Of a stretch of 38,913 nucleotides of DNA, positions 18,596-28,432 are shown in pieces (the first letter of the stretch is position 1; each line of letters starts with the position of its first letter). A program made the position numbers and the translations under genes. The stretch lies in the NCBI GenBank assembly GCA_947475655.1, contig CANJOB010000008.1, positions 1 through 38,913 on the forward strand, written 5' to 3'. The notes under the pieces were generated by a model. That model was given only the letters and a program-made list of their open reading frames with translations. It ran no database searches and had not been told where the DNA came from. The DNA is from Caulobacterales bacterium (GTDB lineage: Bacteria > Pseudomonadota > Alphaproteobacteria > Caulobacterales > Caulobacteraceae).

Positions 18596-19855
18596 ATGCG
18601 CCGCTACCTGACCTCCGCGATCGAGCAGGCGCTTTCGTCCCTGCTCAATCTGGGCGTCAACCTGGTGCTGATCCGGCTGACCGCGCCCGAGCAGTACGGG
18701 GCCTTCGCCCTCTGGGCCAACACCGCTTTCGTCATCAGCGGCCTGCAGGCCGCCCTGACCCTGATCCACCTGCAGGTGGCCGAACAGGGCGACGGCCTTT
18801 CCGAACCGCGCCTGTCGCTGGAGCGGCTGATGCACCGTATCACCCAGCTGTTCCTGCTGGCGTCCGGCGTCGGGGTGCTGGCGGCAGCCGTGATCCTGCA
18901 TCTGCGCGGCAATCCGGTCGGCGCCCCGGCGGCGGCCCTGTTCGTCCCGGCCTTCCTGGCCCAGCAATATGTGCGCGCCCTGCTGTTCGCCCGCGGCCTG
19001 CCGACCCAGGCGACTTTCCAGACCGGCGCTGTCCTGGCGTTGGCGGCCATGCTGCTGACCGGCGGCGAGATGCTGTTCGCGCCAATGAGCGCCAACATGA
19101 TCCTGACCCTGATGGGCCTGGCTTACGGCGTGGTCGCCGCCGCCGGCTACTGGCGCGCCACGCGCGGCCAGGGCGGCATGGCCTGGAGCGGGATCGGCGG
19201 TTTCGCGTCCTACGCCAAACAATCCGGCTGGGTGTTCCTCGGCGTCACCACCACCGAGCTGATGGCCCGCTTCTACGCCTTCGCGGTGATCGCCGCCCAC
19301 GGCCCGGCGGCCCTGGCGGCCCTGGCGGCCACCCAACTGCTGCTGCGGCCCATCCCCCTGCTGGCCGCCTCCTGGAGCATGGTCGCCCGCAACGACCTGG
19401 TGCGCAGGCGCGAGGCCGGCGACTGGCGCGGCTTTGGCTTGCTAATCGCCCTCACCCTGGCCGGCGGGGTGATGGTCGCCGCCGCCTGGACCGCCCTGGT
19501 GCATTTCGGCTGGCGGCCGCTCAGCACCGTTCTGTTCCACGGCAAGTACGCCGACGACGGCTGGATGGTGCTGCTCTGGGGTTTGTCGGCCTTCATCAAC
19601 TTCTGCCAGATCGCCATCGGCATCGGCCTGCAGGTGCTCAAAGCCTTCAAGGTCCTGGCCCTGGCCAACGCGGCCGCCTCCCTGGTGGCGGTGGCGGCGA
19701 TCCTGGTCGCCATGCACGCCTACGGCCCCGGCGGCGCCATCCTCGGCACGGTGATCGGCCAGGGGATCGAGCTGCTGGTGATGGCCGCCCTGCTGGTCGG
19801 CGGCATGCGGGCTGCCTCACGCCTGCCCACGACGCCGCAAACCGCCGCCGCATAA
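18596..19855 (+). CDS. Polysaccharide flippase-like (Wzx/MATE-like) membrane protein
   Basis: 419-aa polytopic protein, NLGVNLVLIRLTAPEQYGAFALWAN start typical of polysaccharide export flippases. Confidence 0.8.
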   Translation: MRRYLTSAIEQALSSLLNLGVNLVLIRLTAPEQYGAFALWANTAFVISGLQAALTLIHLQVAEQGDGLSEPRLSLERLMHRITQLFLLASGVGVLAAAVILHLRGNPVGAPAAALFVPAFLAQQYVRALLFARGLPTQATFQTGAVLALAAMLLTGGEMLFAPMSANMILTLMGLAYGVVAAAGYWRATRGQGGMAWSGIGGFASYAKQSGWVFLGVTTTELMARFYAFAVIAAHGPAALAALAATQLLLRPIPLLAASWSMVARNDLVRRREAGDWRGFGLLIALTLAGGVMVAAAWTALVHFGWRPLSTVLFHGKYADDGWMVLLWGLSAFINFCQIAIGIGLQVLKAFKVLALANAAASLVAVAAILVAMHAYGPGGAILGTVIGQGIELLVMAALLVGGMRAASRLPTTPQTAAA

Positions 19856-19952
19856 GGCGTTTTAGGAACGGATCACGGCCCGCCGGTTGCATTTCAAGCC
19901 CTTAAGACGGTTAAGCTGTCCCGTGGTGGGACAAACGTCGGGTGGGGGCCAC

Positions 19953-21560
19953 ATGCCCAAGGCGCAGCCTAAGGTCGGGAACGGAGCGTGGCCGCTGGCC
20001 TGCGCCCTGACCCTGCTCGTCTGGCTGCTGGCGCGCATCGTCGCCGACGCCCTGCGCGGCGGGCTCAATCCCGACCCTGACGCCGCCTACGGCCTGATCA
20101 TCGCCAGGAACCTGGTCGAACGCGGCCTGGTCACCTTCGACGGCCAGACCCTGACCAGCGGCTTCTCGCCCTCGTGGGTCGGGCTTCTGGCGCTGCAACG
20201 GCTGACCCTTGGGCCCAACCTGGCCTTCACCTTCATCGTCGAGGCGGTGCTGCTGACCGCCGCCCTGTGGATTCTCCTGCGCGTCTCGCCGGTGCGCAGC
20301 CGCTTCTTCCAGGCCGCCTTCACCGCCGCCTTCGCCTGGATCGCCGCCGGCATGGGCTTGCTTGGGCTGGAAACCTCCCTGCTGGCCTTCGGTTTGAGCG
20401 TGTTCGTCGCCGCCCTGGTCTGGCGCACCGAGAGCCTGCTGGGCGGCTGGGCGCTGGGCTTCGCCGCCCTGCTCTGCATCGCCACCCGTATCGAGGCGGC
20501 CTTCTTCGTCGTCCCCGCCCTGATGCTGGCGCCGACCCGCGTGGCCAACCGCGTCACCGGCCTGCTGCTGCTGACCCTCGGCGCCCTGGGCTACGGCGCC
20601 GCCGACCTCATAAAGTTCGGCGCCGCCCTGCCGATGACCAGCCAGGTCCGCTCGCTCGGGGGGCTGCAATTCAACACCGCCCTGATCGACCAGGGCTTCG
20701 AGGCCTTTGCAATCGACGGCTACGGCGCCCGGCTGCTGATCGCCGGCGCCGCCCTGGCCATCGCCCCGCTGTTCATCCCGCTCACCCGCACCGAAACCCC
20801 GGCGCGGGCGCTCGGCATCGCCGCGGCGGTCGGCGGCTGGCTGTTCCTGGCCCGGCTGCTGCTGTTCTCATCCTGGCGGGTCGGTCCCAGCCAGGAATTT
20901 GGGGTGCTGTTCCCCCTGCTGACCGCCTATTTCGTCATCGCCCCGGCCCGGGCCGCCGGTCTCGCCAAGCTGCACGGCTGGATGGGCCAGCCGCGCCTGC
21001 TGCAGCCGGCCTCCGCCTCTCTCGCCGGCCTGGTGCTGGCCGTGTTGCTGGGCCAGTCCGCCCTTGCGGCCACCGACAACATGCCGCCGCCGGCGCAGGC
21101 GAAGGCGCAAGCCGACGAAGCGGCGGCGCTGATCGCCCGGCTGGTCGACCAGTACGGCGCCCGGTTCGACCGCGGCCGCATGGCCATGGGCGACGGCGCC
21201 GGCCTGCTGGCCGTTTCCTACGCCGGTCCGGTCAGCGGCCTGGAGGGCCAGGCCAGCGACCTCGCCTATCTGAAGATTCTCGAGGCCGGCGGCGACATCA
21301 CCCCTCTGCTGTGCGCCCGGGGGGTACGCTACTTCGCCGCCCTGCAGCCGGACATGGGACGCTATGGCCGCGCCAAGCTGGCCGTGCTCGACCCGGCCAA
21401 GACCACCCATGCCGGCCCCACGGTCGATATCGACAGCCGTGACGAGGTCGCCCACCTCACCGCCCCCCGCGCCCAGGCCAGGGGCCTCTACGTCTGGCGC
21501 CTGGGCGCCTGCTGGCGCAACGGCTACGCCGCCCTGCCCGATCATCGCCTGTTTCGGTGA
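19953..21560 (+). CDS. Large polytopic membrane protein (glycosyltransferase/mannosyltransferase-like topology, GT-C-like)
   Basis: ORF of ~535 aa with multiple TM segments, an early LNPDPDAAYGLIIARNLVERG acidic loop and a C-terminal periplasmic-like domain. Start chosen at MPKAQPKV. Confidence 0.7.
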   Translation: MPKAQPKVGNGAWPLACALTLLVWLLARIVADALRGGLNPDPDAAYGLIIARNLVERGLVTFDGQTLTSGFSPSWVGLLALQRLTLGPNLAFTFIVEAVLLTAALWILLRVSPVRSRFFQAAFTAAFAWIAAGMGLLGLETSLLAFGLSVFVAALVWRTESLLGGWALGFAALLCIATRIEAAFFVVPALMLAPTRVANRVTGLLLLTLGALGYGAADLIKFGAALPMTSQVRSLGGLQFNTALIDQGFEAFAIDGYGARLLIAGAALAIAPLFIPLTRTETPARALGIAAAVGGWLFLARLLLFSSWRVGPSQEFGVLFPLLTAYFVIAPARAAGLAKLHGWMGQPRLLQPASASLAGLVLAVLLGQSALAATDNMPPPAQAKAQADEAAALIARLVDQYGARFDRGRMAMGDGAGLLAVSYAGPVSGLEGQASDLAYLKILEAGGDITPLLCARGVRYFAALQPDMGRYGRAKLAVLDPAKTTHAGPTVDIDSRDEVAHLTAPRAQARGLYVWRLGACWRNGYAALPDHRLFR

Positions 21561-21655
21561 AAGGTCCTTAGCCGCGTAGGGATTTCCATCCTCGGCTCGT
21601 AATCCGCTGCAGGGACGCCATCCGACCGTTCCTTATCCCACCAATGAAATGATTG

Positions 21656-21686
21656 GGCCCCTGCCGTCGCGGCAGGGGCCTTTTTT
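21656..21686 (+). terminator. Rho-independent terminator
   Basis: GGCCCCTGCC-GTCGC-GGCAGGGGCC followed by TTTTTT. Confidence 0.88.
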
Positions 21687-21714
21687 CCAGGCCTGCGCTG
21701 TGGAACAACCGCGC

Positions 21715-23160
21715 ATGGCTTTGGCGCCCCCATCTCCCGGCGATGAAAGCGGCGCGCTGGCCGGCCTGCGCGCGGCTTATCAGGGCCGTCTGATCGTCGA
21801 CGCCGACGAGATGGCCCCCTTCCTGACCGACTGGCGCAAGGCCTGGCGCGGCCAGGCCATGGCCGTCGTGCAGCCCGACACCGCCCAGGAGGTGGCCAAG
21901 GTCGTCGCCTGGGCTAGCGCCAACCGCGTGGCGGTGACGCCGCAGGGCGGCAATACCGGCCTCGCCGGCGGCTCCCCGCCACTGCCGACCGGGCGCAACA
22001 TCGTGCTCTCCACCGCCCGGCTGAACCGCGTGCGCCGGATCGACCCGCTCAACAACACGGTCACCGTCGAGGCGGGGGTGATCCTGCAGATCCTGCAACA
22101 GACCGCCGAGGCGGCCGGGCGCCTCTTCCCGCTGAGCCTGGCGGCGGAGGGCTCCTGCACCATCGGCGGCAACCTCTCGACCAACGCCGGCGGCACGGCC
22201 GTGCTGCGCTACGGCAACGCCCGCGACCTGTGCCTGGGGCTGGAGGTGGTCACGCCGCAGGGCGAGCTCTGGGACGGCCTGCGATCCTTACGCAAGGACA
22301 ACACCGGCTACGACCTGCGCGACCTCTACATCGGCGCCGAGGGCACGCTGGGAATCATCACCGCCGCGGTGATGAAGCTCTACCCACTGCCCGCCGCCAA
22401 GGTGGCCGCCTTCGTGGCCGTGTCGTCGCCTGAGCAGGCGGTGGCCCTGGTGCAGCTGGCGCAGGCGCGGGTGGGCTCGACCCTGACCGCCTTCGAGCTG
22501 ATCTCGGCCCCGGCGCTGGGCGTGGTGCTGAAGCACTTCCCGGCCTCGCGCTCGCCCTTCGCCGATACCCACCCCTGGAACCTGCTGCTGGAGGTCTCCA
22601 CCCCGGTCGACGAGGCGCACGGGCGCGGCGAGCTGGAGGCCATGCTTGAGACGGCGTTCGAAACCGGCCTGGCGCTGGACGCGGTGGTCGCTTCCTCCCT
22701 GGCGCAGTCGGCCGCCCTGTGGGCCCTGCGCGAGAAGATTTCCGAGGCCCAGAGCCTGGAGGGCGCCAGCATCAAGCACGACATCTCCGTGCCGATCTCC
22801 AACATCGCCGCCTTCATTCCGAAGGGCGAGGCGGCGATCGCGGGCATAGCGCCGGGTGCACGGCTGATGGCGTTCGGTCACCTGGGCGACGGCAACCTGC
22901 ACTACAACGTCTCCTACCCTTCCGGCGGCGACGGGGCGGCCTTCATGGCGCTGCAGGGCGCCATCAACCGCGCGGTGCATGACCTGGTCGCCGCCGCCGA
23001 CGGCTCTATCTCGGCCGAGCACGGCCTTGGCCTGCTGCGCCGCGACGAGGCGGCGCGCTACCGCCCGGCGGTGGAGACGGCGCTGATGCGGACCATCAAA
23101 CAAGCGCTCGACCCTCTGTGCATCATGAACCCCGGCAAGGTTCTTCCGCCCCAGGATTAG
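21715..23160 (+). CDS. FAD-linked oxidase (D-lactate/2-hydroxyglutarate dehydrogenase-like, GlcD family)
   Basis: VTPQGGNTGLAGGSPP, GNLSTNAGGTAVLRYGN, DLRDLYIGAEGTLGIIT, FGHLGDGNLHYNV and SAEHGLGLLRRDE motifs. Start could also be GTG 21700. Confidence 0.92.
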   Translation: MALAPPSPGDESGALAGLRAAYQGRLIVDADEMAPFLTDWRKAWRGQAMAVVQPDTAQEVAKVVAWASANRVAVTPQGGNTGLAGGSPPLPTGRNIVLSTARLNRVRRIDPLNNTVTVEAGVILQILQQTAEAAGRLFPLSLAAEGSCTIGGNLSTNAGGTAVLRYGNARDLCLGLEVVTPQGELWDGLRSLRKDNTGYDLRDLYIGAEGTLGIITAAVMKLYPLPAAKVAAFVAVSSPEQAVALVQLAQARVGSTLTAFELISAPALGVVLKHFPASRSPFADTHPWNLLLEVSTPVDEAHGRGELEAMLETAFETGLALDAVVASSLAQSAALWALREKISEAQSLEGASIKHDISVPISNIAAFIPKGEAAIAGIAPGARLMAFGHLGDGNLHYNVSYPSGGDGAAFMALQGAINRAVHDLVAAADGSISAEHGLGLLRRDEAARYRPAVETALMRTIKQALDPLCIMNPGKVLPPQD

Positions 23161-24653
23161 GGTTCGAACCGCGTCGTCCAGCTCTCGGAGACGGCGGCGC
23201 CGGCCTCATCCAGCAGGGTCAGAGCCAGATCCGCCGGCCCGTCCGGCTTGAGGGCGAATGTGGCTCGCCACACCCCCGGATCGGCGTGAGGGATCAGGGT
23301 GCTCCACAGGACCTCGCCGGCCCCCGCTTGGGCCACGGGCCGGGCGCGGGAAAGGTCGCCGCCATCGAAGTCCACGGCCAACAGCACCGCGTTGCCGGTG
23401 CGGCCGATGCGGGTGCGCACCACCCGCGCCAGCGGCGCCGGATAGGGCTCGGTCCCGAAATGCAGCCGGTAGGAAAGGTCGATCTCCGATCCCGCCGCCC
23501 AGGGCGCGGCCGGGCGCCAGAAACAGGCGATGTTGTCGTCGGTCTCGAGACGTGTCGGGATCTCCAGCAGATAGACCGCCCCCATGCCGAACGGGGTGAC
23601 CGGCTCGACCCACAGCGACGGGCGCTTATCGTAGCGCGCCTCCAGGTCGCCGTAGGATTCGAAGTCGCGTTTGCGCTGCATCAGGCCGAACCCGCGCGGA
23701 TCGGTGTCGGGGAACTGGCTCAGGCGCAGCTTCCCCGGATTGGCGAGCGGCCGCCAAAGCCGCCGCCCGTCGCCGGCCCAGATGGCCAGGCCGTCGCTGT
23801 CGTGCACGCCGGAGCGGTAGTCGCGCGCCGATCCGCGCACGTCCTCGGGATCGGCCAGGTCGAACAGGAACATGCTGCTGGCCGGCGCCACCCCGGCATG
23901 GTCGACCGTGACGCGCGGATAGATCTTCGCGCTGACCTCGAACACTGTGTTGGCTCCCGGCGTGATCTGGAAGCGGTAGGCGCCCGCGCAGCTCCTGCTG
24001 TCGAGCAAGCCGTGCGCGGTGACGAAAGCCGCCCCCGGCGCCGGCCGCTCCAGCCACCAGGCGACGAAGTCCGGAAACTCCTCGCCGTTGTCGCCCGTGC
24101 CGATGGAGAGGCCGCGGGCCGAAATGCCGTAGGCCTGATCGCGCCCCAGGCTGCGGAAATAGCTGGCCCCCTGGAAGGCGCCGATCTCGTCCCACTGGCC
24201 CGGGCGGTTGATCGGCGCCAGCAGGCGGAAACCGCTGTAGCCGGTCAGGCCCCCGCCGGCCGCCGTCGCCGCCGCCAGGGCCGGCGGCATGTCGAACAGG
24301 CCGGGATCGAACGGGATCGGCCGCGCCGATCCGTCCTGGGCCAGGTTCAGGTCGACGATCTCGTCGGCGGAATAGGCGGCGGCGAAGAAGTTGGCGGCGA
24401 AGCCGAGCGAGGGCTCACCGGCCCACAGCCAGCGGTCGGGGCGGAAACGAATCTGGCGGTATTGGTCGTAGGTGAGGCCGGCGGCCGGGCCGGGGGCGCG
24501 CCGCGGCGGCGTCCAGGGATTGAGGCTGCGCGCCCGCGCCAGAGCCTGGACGCTCAGCGCCGAGAAGCCCGTCTGGGCGGCCGCCGGGCGGTGTGTGGCG
24601 GCCAGGGCCAGCAGGCCGGCGAGAACGCCCCGGCGTCTAGGGAAACCGATCAT
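23157..24653 (-). CDS. opgG: Glucan biosynthesis protein of the OpgG/OpgD (MdoG) family
   Basis: LTYDQYRQIRFRPDRWLW, GYSGFRLLAPIN, EIGAFQGASYFRSLGRDQAYGISARGLSI, EEFPDFVAWWLERP and RPSLWVEP motifs. N-terminus MIGFPRRRGVLAGLLALA is a possible Tat-type signal, more like OpgD. Confidence 0.93.
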   Translation of the reverse strand: MIGFPRRRGVLAGLLALAATHRPAAAQTGFSALSVQALARARSLNPWTPPRRAPGPAAGLTYDQYRQIRFRPDRWLWAGEPSLGFAANFFAAAYSADEIVDLNLAQDGSARPIPFDPGLFDMPPALAAATAAGGGLTGYSGFRLLAPINRPGQWDEIGAFQGASYFRSLGRDQAYGISARGLSIGTGDNGEEFPDFVAWWLERPAPGAAFVTAHGLLDSRSCAGAYRFQITPGANTVFEVSAKIYPRVTVDHAGVAPASSMFLFDLADPEDVRGSARDYRSGVHDSDGLAIWAGDGRRLWRPLANPGKLRLSQFPDTDPRGFGLMQRKRDFESYGDLEARYDKRPSLWVEPVTPFGMGAVYLLEIPTRLETDDNIACFWRPAAPWAAGSEIDLSYRLHFGTEPYPAPLARVVRTRIGRTGNAVLLAVDFDGGDLSRARPVAQAGAGEVLWSTLIPHADPGVWRATFALKPDGPADLALTLLDEAGAAVSESWTTRFEP

Positions 24654-24801
24654 CGCCGCCTCGATGGGCGGCGCGGACGGCTTCGTCAACGTCCCGCGCA
24701 ACAAGGAGGCGACAGAAGCGTTCAAGCTTGGCTGAAAGCTCTGCTAAGTTGCTAGCCCAGGTCACTCGCTAAGCCGTTTCAAGGACAGACTTCCCTCCCC
24801 C

Positions 24802-25917
24802 ATGGATGCCGACGCAGATTTCAGCCTGCTGGAGACAGCGGCGGGTCCGACCGCCCGTCTGACCGGAGATTGGACGGCCACGCGGCTCCATGACGCCGGA
24901 CCGCGCCTGGCAGAGGCCGTGGCGCAGCACGACGGCCTGTCGCTGGACCTGCGCCAGATCGGCCGCTGCGACACCGCCGGCGCCTACACCATCATCCAGG
25001 CCGCCGACAGCCGCCGCAAGGCCGGCAAGCTGCAGGCGAGGCGCGAGACCCTGCGGCTGATGGAACTGGTCGAGGCGGCCACCCAGGCCGAGGCCCCGGC
25101 GGAGAAGAAGCAGCGCGGCTTCCACGAGCTGATGGATCGCCTGGGCCGCGGCATCTACGGCCTGCGCGACGACTTCTACGAGACCATGATCTTCAACGGC
25201 CATCTGATCAGCGCCGCCGGGCGCTGTCTGGCCAACCCGCGCCGTATCCGCTGGGCGGCGGTGATCTCCGCCTGCGAGCGCACCGGCCTGGACGCCCTGC
25301 CGATCGTGGCCGTGACCAGCCTGTTCATCGGCGCCGTGGTCGGGCTGCTGGGCGCCAACATGCTGCGCGACTTCGGCGCCCAGGTGTTCGCGGTCGAGCT
25401 GATCGGCATCGGCGTGATGCGCGAATTCAACGTGCTGATCACCGCCGTGCTTCTGGCGGGCCGGTCCTCCTCCGCCTTCGCCGCCGAGATCGGCGCCATG
25501 AAGATGAACCAGGAGATCGACGCCATGGGCGTGATGGGCGTCGATCCGTTCGAGGCCCTGGTGCTGCCGCGCTTCATCGCTCTGCTGGCGATGATGCCTC
25601 TGCTGGTGTTCGTCGCCACCCTGGCGGGCCTGGCCGGCGGCATGCTGGTGGTCTGGGGCGCGCTGGACCTCACCCCGACCTTCTTCCTGCAGCGCATCGT
25701 CGACAACGTCGGGGCACAGCAGTTCTGGATCGGGCTTTCCAAGGCGCCGGTGATGGCCACGGTGATCGCCGCCATCGGCTGCCGTCAGGGCATGGAAGTC
25801 GGCGGCGACGTCGAATCCCTGGGCCGCCGCGTGACCGCCGCCGTGGTTCACGCCATCTTCTCGATCATCCTGATCGATGCGGTATTCGCCGTGATCTACA
25901 TGGAGCTCGAGCTGTGA
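24802..25917 (+). CDS. mlaE: MlaE-family ABC transporter permease with N-terminal STAS-like domain
   Basis: MlaE permease core (VTSLFIGAVVGLLGANMLRDFGA..., EIGAMKMNQEIDAMGVMGVDPFEALVLPR) preceded by ~100-aa STAS-like domain (LSLDLRQIGRCDTAGAYTI). Confidence 0.93.
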   Translation: MDADADFSLLETAAGPTARLTGDWTATRLHDAGPRLAEAVAQHDGLSLDLRQIGRCDTAGAYTIIQAADSRRKAGKLQARRETLRLMELVEAATQAEAPAEKKQRGFHELMDRLGRGIYGLRDDFYETMIFNGHLISAAGRCLANPRRIRWAAVISACERTGLDALPIVAVTSLFIGAVVGLLGANMLRDFGAQVFAVELIGIGVMREFNVLITAVLLAGRSSSAFAAEIGAMKMNQEIDAMGVMGVDPFEALVLPRFIALLAMMPLLVFVATLAGLAGGMLVVWGALDLTPTFFLQRIVDNVGAQQFWIGLSKAPVMATVIAAIGCRQGMEVGGDVESLGRRVTAAVVHAIFSIILIDAVFAVIYMELEL

Positions 25918-26747
25918 TCGCCGAGGACGAAGACTCCGAGGGCGCCGACGCCGGCGGGCTGGACGAGCAGGCGCCGCCCATCGAGGTGAGGGGCCTGATG
26001 TCGGCCTTCGGCGACAACGTGATCCACGAAAACCTCGACCTGACCGTCAAGCGCGGCGAGGTGCTGGGCGTCGTCGGCGGCTCGGGCGCAGGCAAGTCGG
26101 TGCTGCTCAACACCGTCATCGGCCTGAAGATTCCCGAGGGCGGCCTGGTGAGGCTGTTCGGCCAGGACCTCGAGCACGCCACCCGCCGTAAGTGGAAGGC
26201 CATCGAGCGCCGCTGGGGGATCATGTTCCAGCAGGGGGCGTTGTTCTCTAACCTGACCGTGCGCGAGAACGTCGCCGCGCCCCTGTTCGAGCACACCAAC
26301 CTGAGCAAGGCCGAAATCCTCGAACTGGCCGACTTGAAGATCGGCATGTCCGGACTGCCGCTGACTGCCGGCCTTTTAAAGCCAGCGGAGCTTTCCGGCG
26401 GGATGCGCAAGCGCGCCGGCCTGGCGCGCGCCCTGGCGCTCGACCCCGAACTGCTGTTCCTGGACGAGCCGACCGCCGGCCTCGACCCGATCGGCGCCGC
26501 CGCCTTCGACGAACTGATCCACGACCTCTCCGACAGCCTGGACCTTACCGTTTTCATGATCACCCACGACCTCGACACCCTCTACGCCATCACCGACCGC
26601 GTCGCCGTGCTGGCGGACAAGAAGGTGGTGGCCGTCGCCCCGGTTGAGGAGCTGGAGAAATCGGACCACCCCTGGATCAAGGAATATTTCCTGGGCCCGC
26701 GCGGCCGCGCGGCTGACAGGGCCCCGGCAAGGATCGGACATCGCTGA
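25914..26747 (+). CDS. mlaF: MlaF-like ABC transporter ATP-binding protein
   Basis: Walker A GGSGAGKS, signature LSGGMRKRAGLARALA, Walker B LLFLDEPTAGLDP; 4-bp overlap with the permease. Confidence 0.94.
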   Translation: MIAEDEDSEGADAGGLDEQAPPIEVRGLMSAFGDNVIHENLDLTVKRGEVLGVVGGSGAGKSVLLNTVIGLKIPEGGLVRLFGQDLEHATRRKWKAIERRWGIMFQQGALFSNLTVRENVAAPLFEHTNLSKAEILELADLKIGMSGLPLTAGLLKPAELSGGMRKRAGLARALALDPELLFLDEPTAGLDPIGAAAFDELIHDLSDSLDLTVFMITHDLDTLYAITDRVAVLADKKVVAVAPVEELEKSDHPWIKEYFLGPRGRAADRAPARIGHR

Positions 26748-27682
26748 TGGAAAGAAACGCCAACTACGCCCTGGTGGGCATCTCGTCCCTGCTGCTGTTC
26801 GGTGGCCTGCTGATCTTCGTGGTCTGGCTGGCGCGCTTCCAGTTCGCTCGCGACTACGACCTGTACGACGTGCTGTTCGTCGGCCCCGTGCGCGGCCTCA
26901 ACCAGGGCGGCGAGGTGCACTTCAACGGCATCAAGGTCGGCGAGGTGACGCGCATAGCCCTCGACAAGGTCAACACCAACCGCGTGATCGCCCGCATCCG
27001 CGTCACCTCCGACGTGCCGATCCGCACCGACAGCCGCGCCACGCTGGAACCGCAGGGCATCACCGGCGTCAACTATGTGCAGATCACCGCCGGCAGCCAG
27101 GACAAGCCTCTGCTGAAGACCACGGTGCGCAATGAGGTGCCGGTGATCCTCAGCCAGAGTAGCGCCATCTCCGATCTGCTGGCCGGCGGCGGCACGGTGC
27201 TGACCCGCGCCATCGAGGCGCTGGACCGCGTCAGCCGCGTGCTGTCCGACGCCAACATCAAGAACTTCTCCGGCGTGGTGGGCGACGTGCGCGGCTTCAC
27301 CGCCGAGCTCAACGCCCGCAAGTCGGTGGTCGCCGACACCCAGACGGCGATGATCAATTTCGGCAATGCGTCGAAGGACATCAGCAACCTGACCCAGAAC
27401 ATCAACGGCACGGTCGAGGGCGACGGCAAACAGGCTATCCGCGACCTGGCCGAGGCGAGCCGCGCCATCAAGGACGCGGCCCGCAGTGCTCAGAGCATGA
27501 TCGGCAAGCTGGAGGGTCCGGCCGGCGACTTCGCCACCACCGGCCTACCGCAGCTGTCGGCGGCCATCGTCACCCTGCAGCAGGCGGCCGAATCCCTCGA
27601 CCGTCTGGTCAACGAGGTCGAACGCGACCCGCGCGGAGTCGTCAGCAAAGCGCCCGCCAAGGAAGTGGAGGTCCAGCCATGA
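26747..27682 (+). CDS. mlaD: MlaD family (MCE domain) substrate-binding protein
   Basis: N-terminal TM anchor; VRGLNQGGEVHFNGIKVGEV and TLEPQGITGVNYVQITAGS MCE motifs. Confidence 0.93.
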   Translation: MERNANYALVGISSLLLFGGLLIFVVWLARFQFARDYDLYDVLFVGPVRGLNQGGEVHFNGIKVGEVTRIALDKVNTNRVIARIRVTSDVPIRTDSRATLEPQGITGVNYVQITAGSQDKPLLKTTVRNEVPVILSQSSAISDLLAGGGTVLTRAIEALDRVSRVLSDANIKNFSGVVGDVRGFTAELNARKSVVADTQTAMINFGNASKDISNLTQNINGTVEGDGKQAIRDLAEASRAIKDAARSAQSMIGKLEGPAGDFATTGLPQLSAAIVTLQQAAESLDRLVNEVERDPRGVVSKAPAKEVEVQP

Positions 27683-28428
27683 TCCGCCCCCTGCTCAGAA
27701 CCGGCGCTATCGCCGTCATGGCCCTGTCCCTGACCGGCTGTGTCAGCCTGTTCCCCAAGGCCGACCCGGCGCAGCTGTTCCGCTTCGGCGGCGGCGAGGG
27801 CGAGGCGGCGGCCCCGACGGCCCAGGCATCGCCGGTCGGCGCCTTCGGAGTGCTGAAAGCCCCCACCGGCTTCGTGCGCTCGGCGGCAGGCGACCGCATT
27901 CTGACCGTCAGCCCGGGCGGCGAGACGGCCTATATCGGCGGCTCGCGCTGGGTCAGCGCCGCCTCGGTGCTGTTCGACGAGGCGCTGGAGCGGGCGTTCG
28001 ACGCCGATTCCGGCCGCGCGCGGCTGATCTCTCGCGGTGAGGTCGGCAAGGCCGAACTGGTGCTGAAGCTGGATGTGCGCGCTTTCGAGGCCGACTACGC
28101 CAACGGACCCAAGTCCGCCCCTGCCGTGCGGGTAGAGGTACGGGCCCTGATCACACGCAACCTCGACCGCTCCCTGGTGTCCGACCAGGTGTTCACCGCG
28201 CGCATTCCCGCCGGCGAAAACCGCGTCGGCGCCATCGCCGCGGCGTTCGACAAGGCCACCGCTCAGGTGTTCGCCCAGGTGATCTCGGCGGTGAACGCCG
28301 CCGCCCCGGCGGCCGACCGCGCCCCGGCCGCCATCGCCCAGCCGTTGGCCGGCGGCCCACCCGCGCCGACGCCGAGCACGCCGATCGCCCCGCCGGTGGC
28401 GACGGGACCGGTCCGGCCCGCTACCTAA
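27679..28428 (+). CDS. ABC-type transport auxiliary lipoprotein
   Basis: Lipobox SLTGC; W-X-A-pattern GGSRWVSAASVLFDEALERAF typical of PqiC/auxiliary lipoproteins; 4-bp overlap with mlaD. Confidence 0.88.
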   Translation: MIRPLLRTGAIAVMALSLTGCVSLFPKADPAQLFRFGGGEGEAAAPTAQASPVGAFGVLKAPTGFVRSAAGDRILTVSPGGETAYIGGSRWVSAASVLFDEALERAFDADSGRARLISRGEVGKAELVLKLDVRAFEADYANGPKSAPAVRVEVRALITRNLDRSLVSDQVFTARIPAGENRVGAIAAAFDKATAQVFAQVISAVNAAAPAADRAPAAIAQPLAGGPPAPTPSTPIAPPVATGPVRPAT

Positions 28429-28432
28429 TATT

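Noticed and set aside
19899-19914. CtrA-like site TTAAGACGGTTAA
   Set aside because: The spacing between TTAA half-sites is 5 nt, not the 7 nt of the canonical CtrA box.
23118-24755. 545-aa plus-strand ORF
   Set aside because: Antisense to the OpgG/OpgD-type gene; low-complexity composition.
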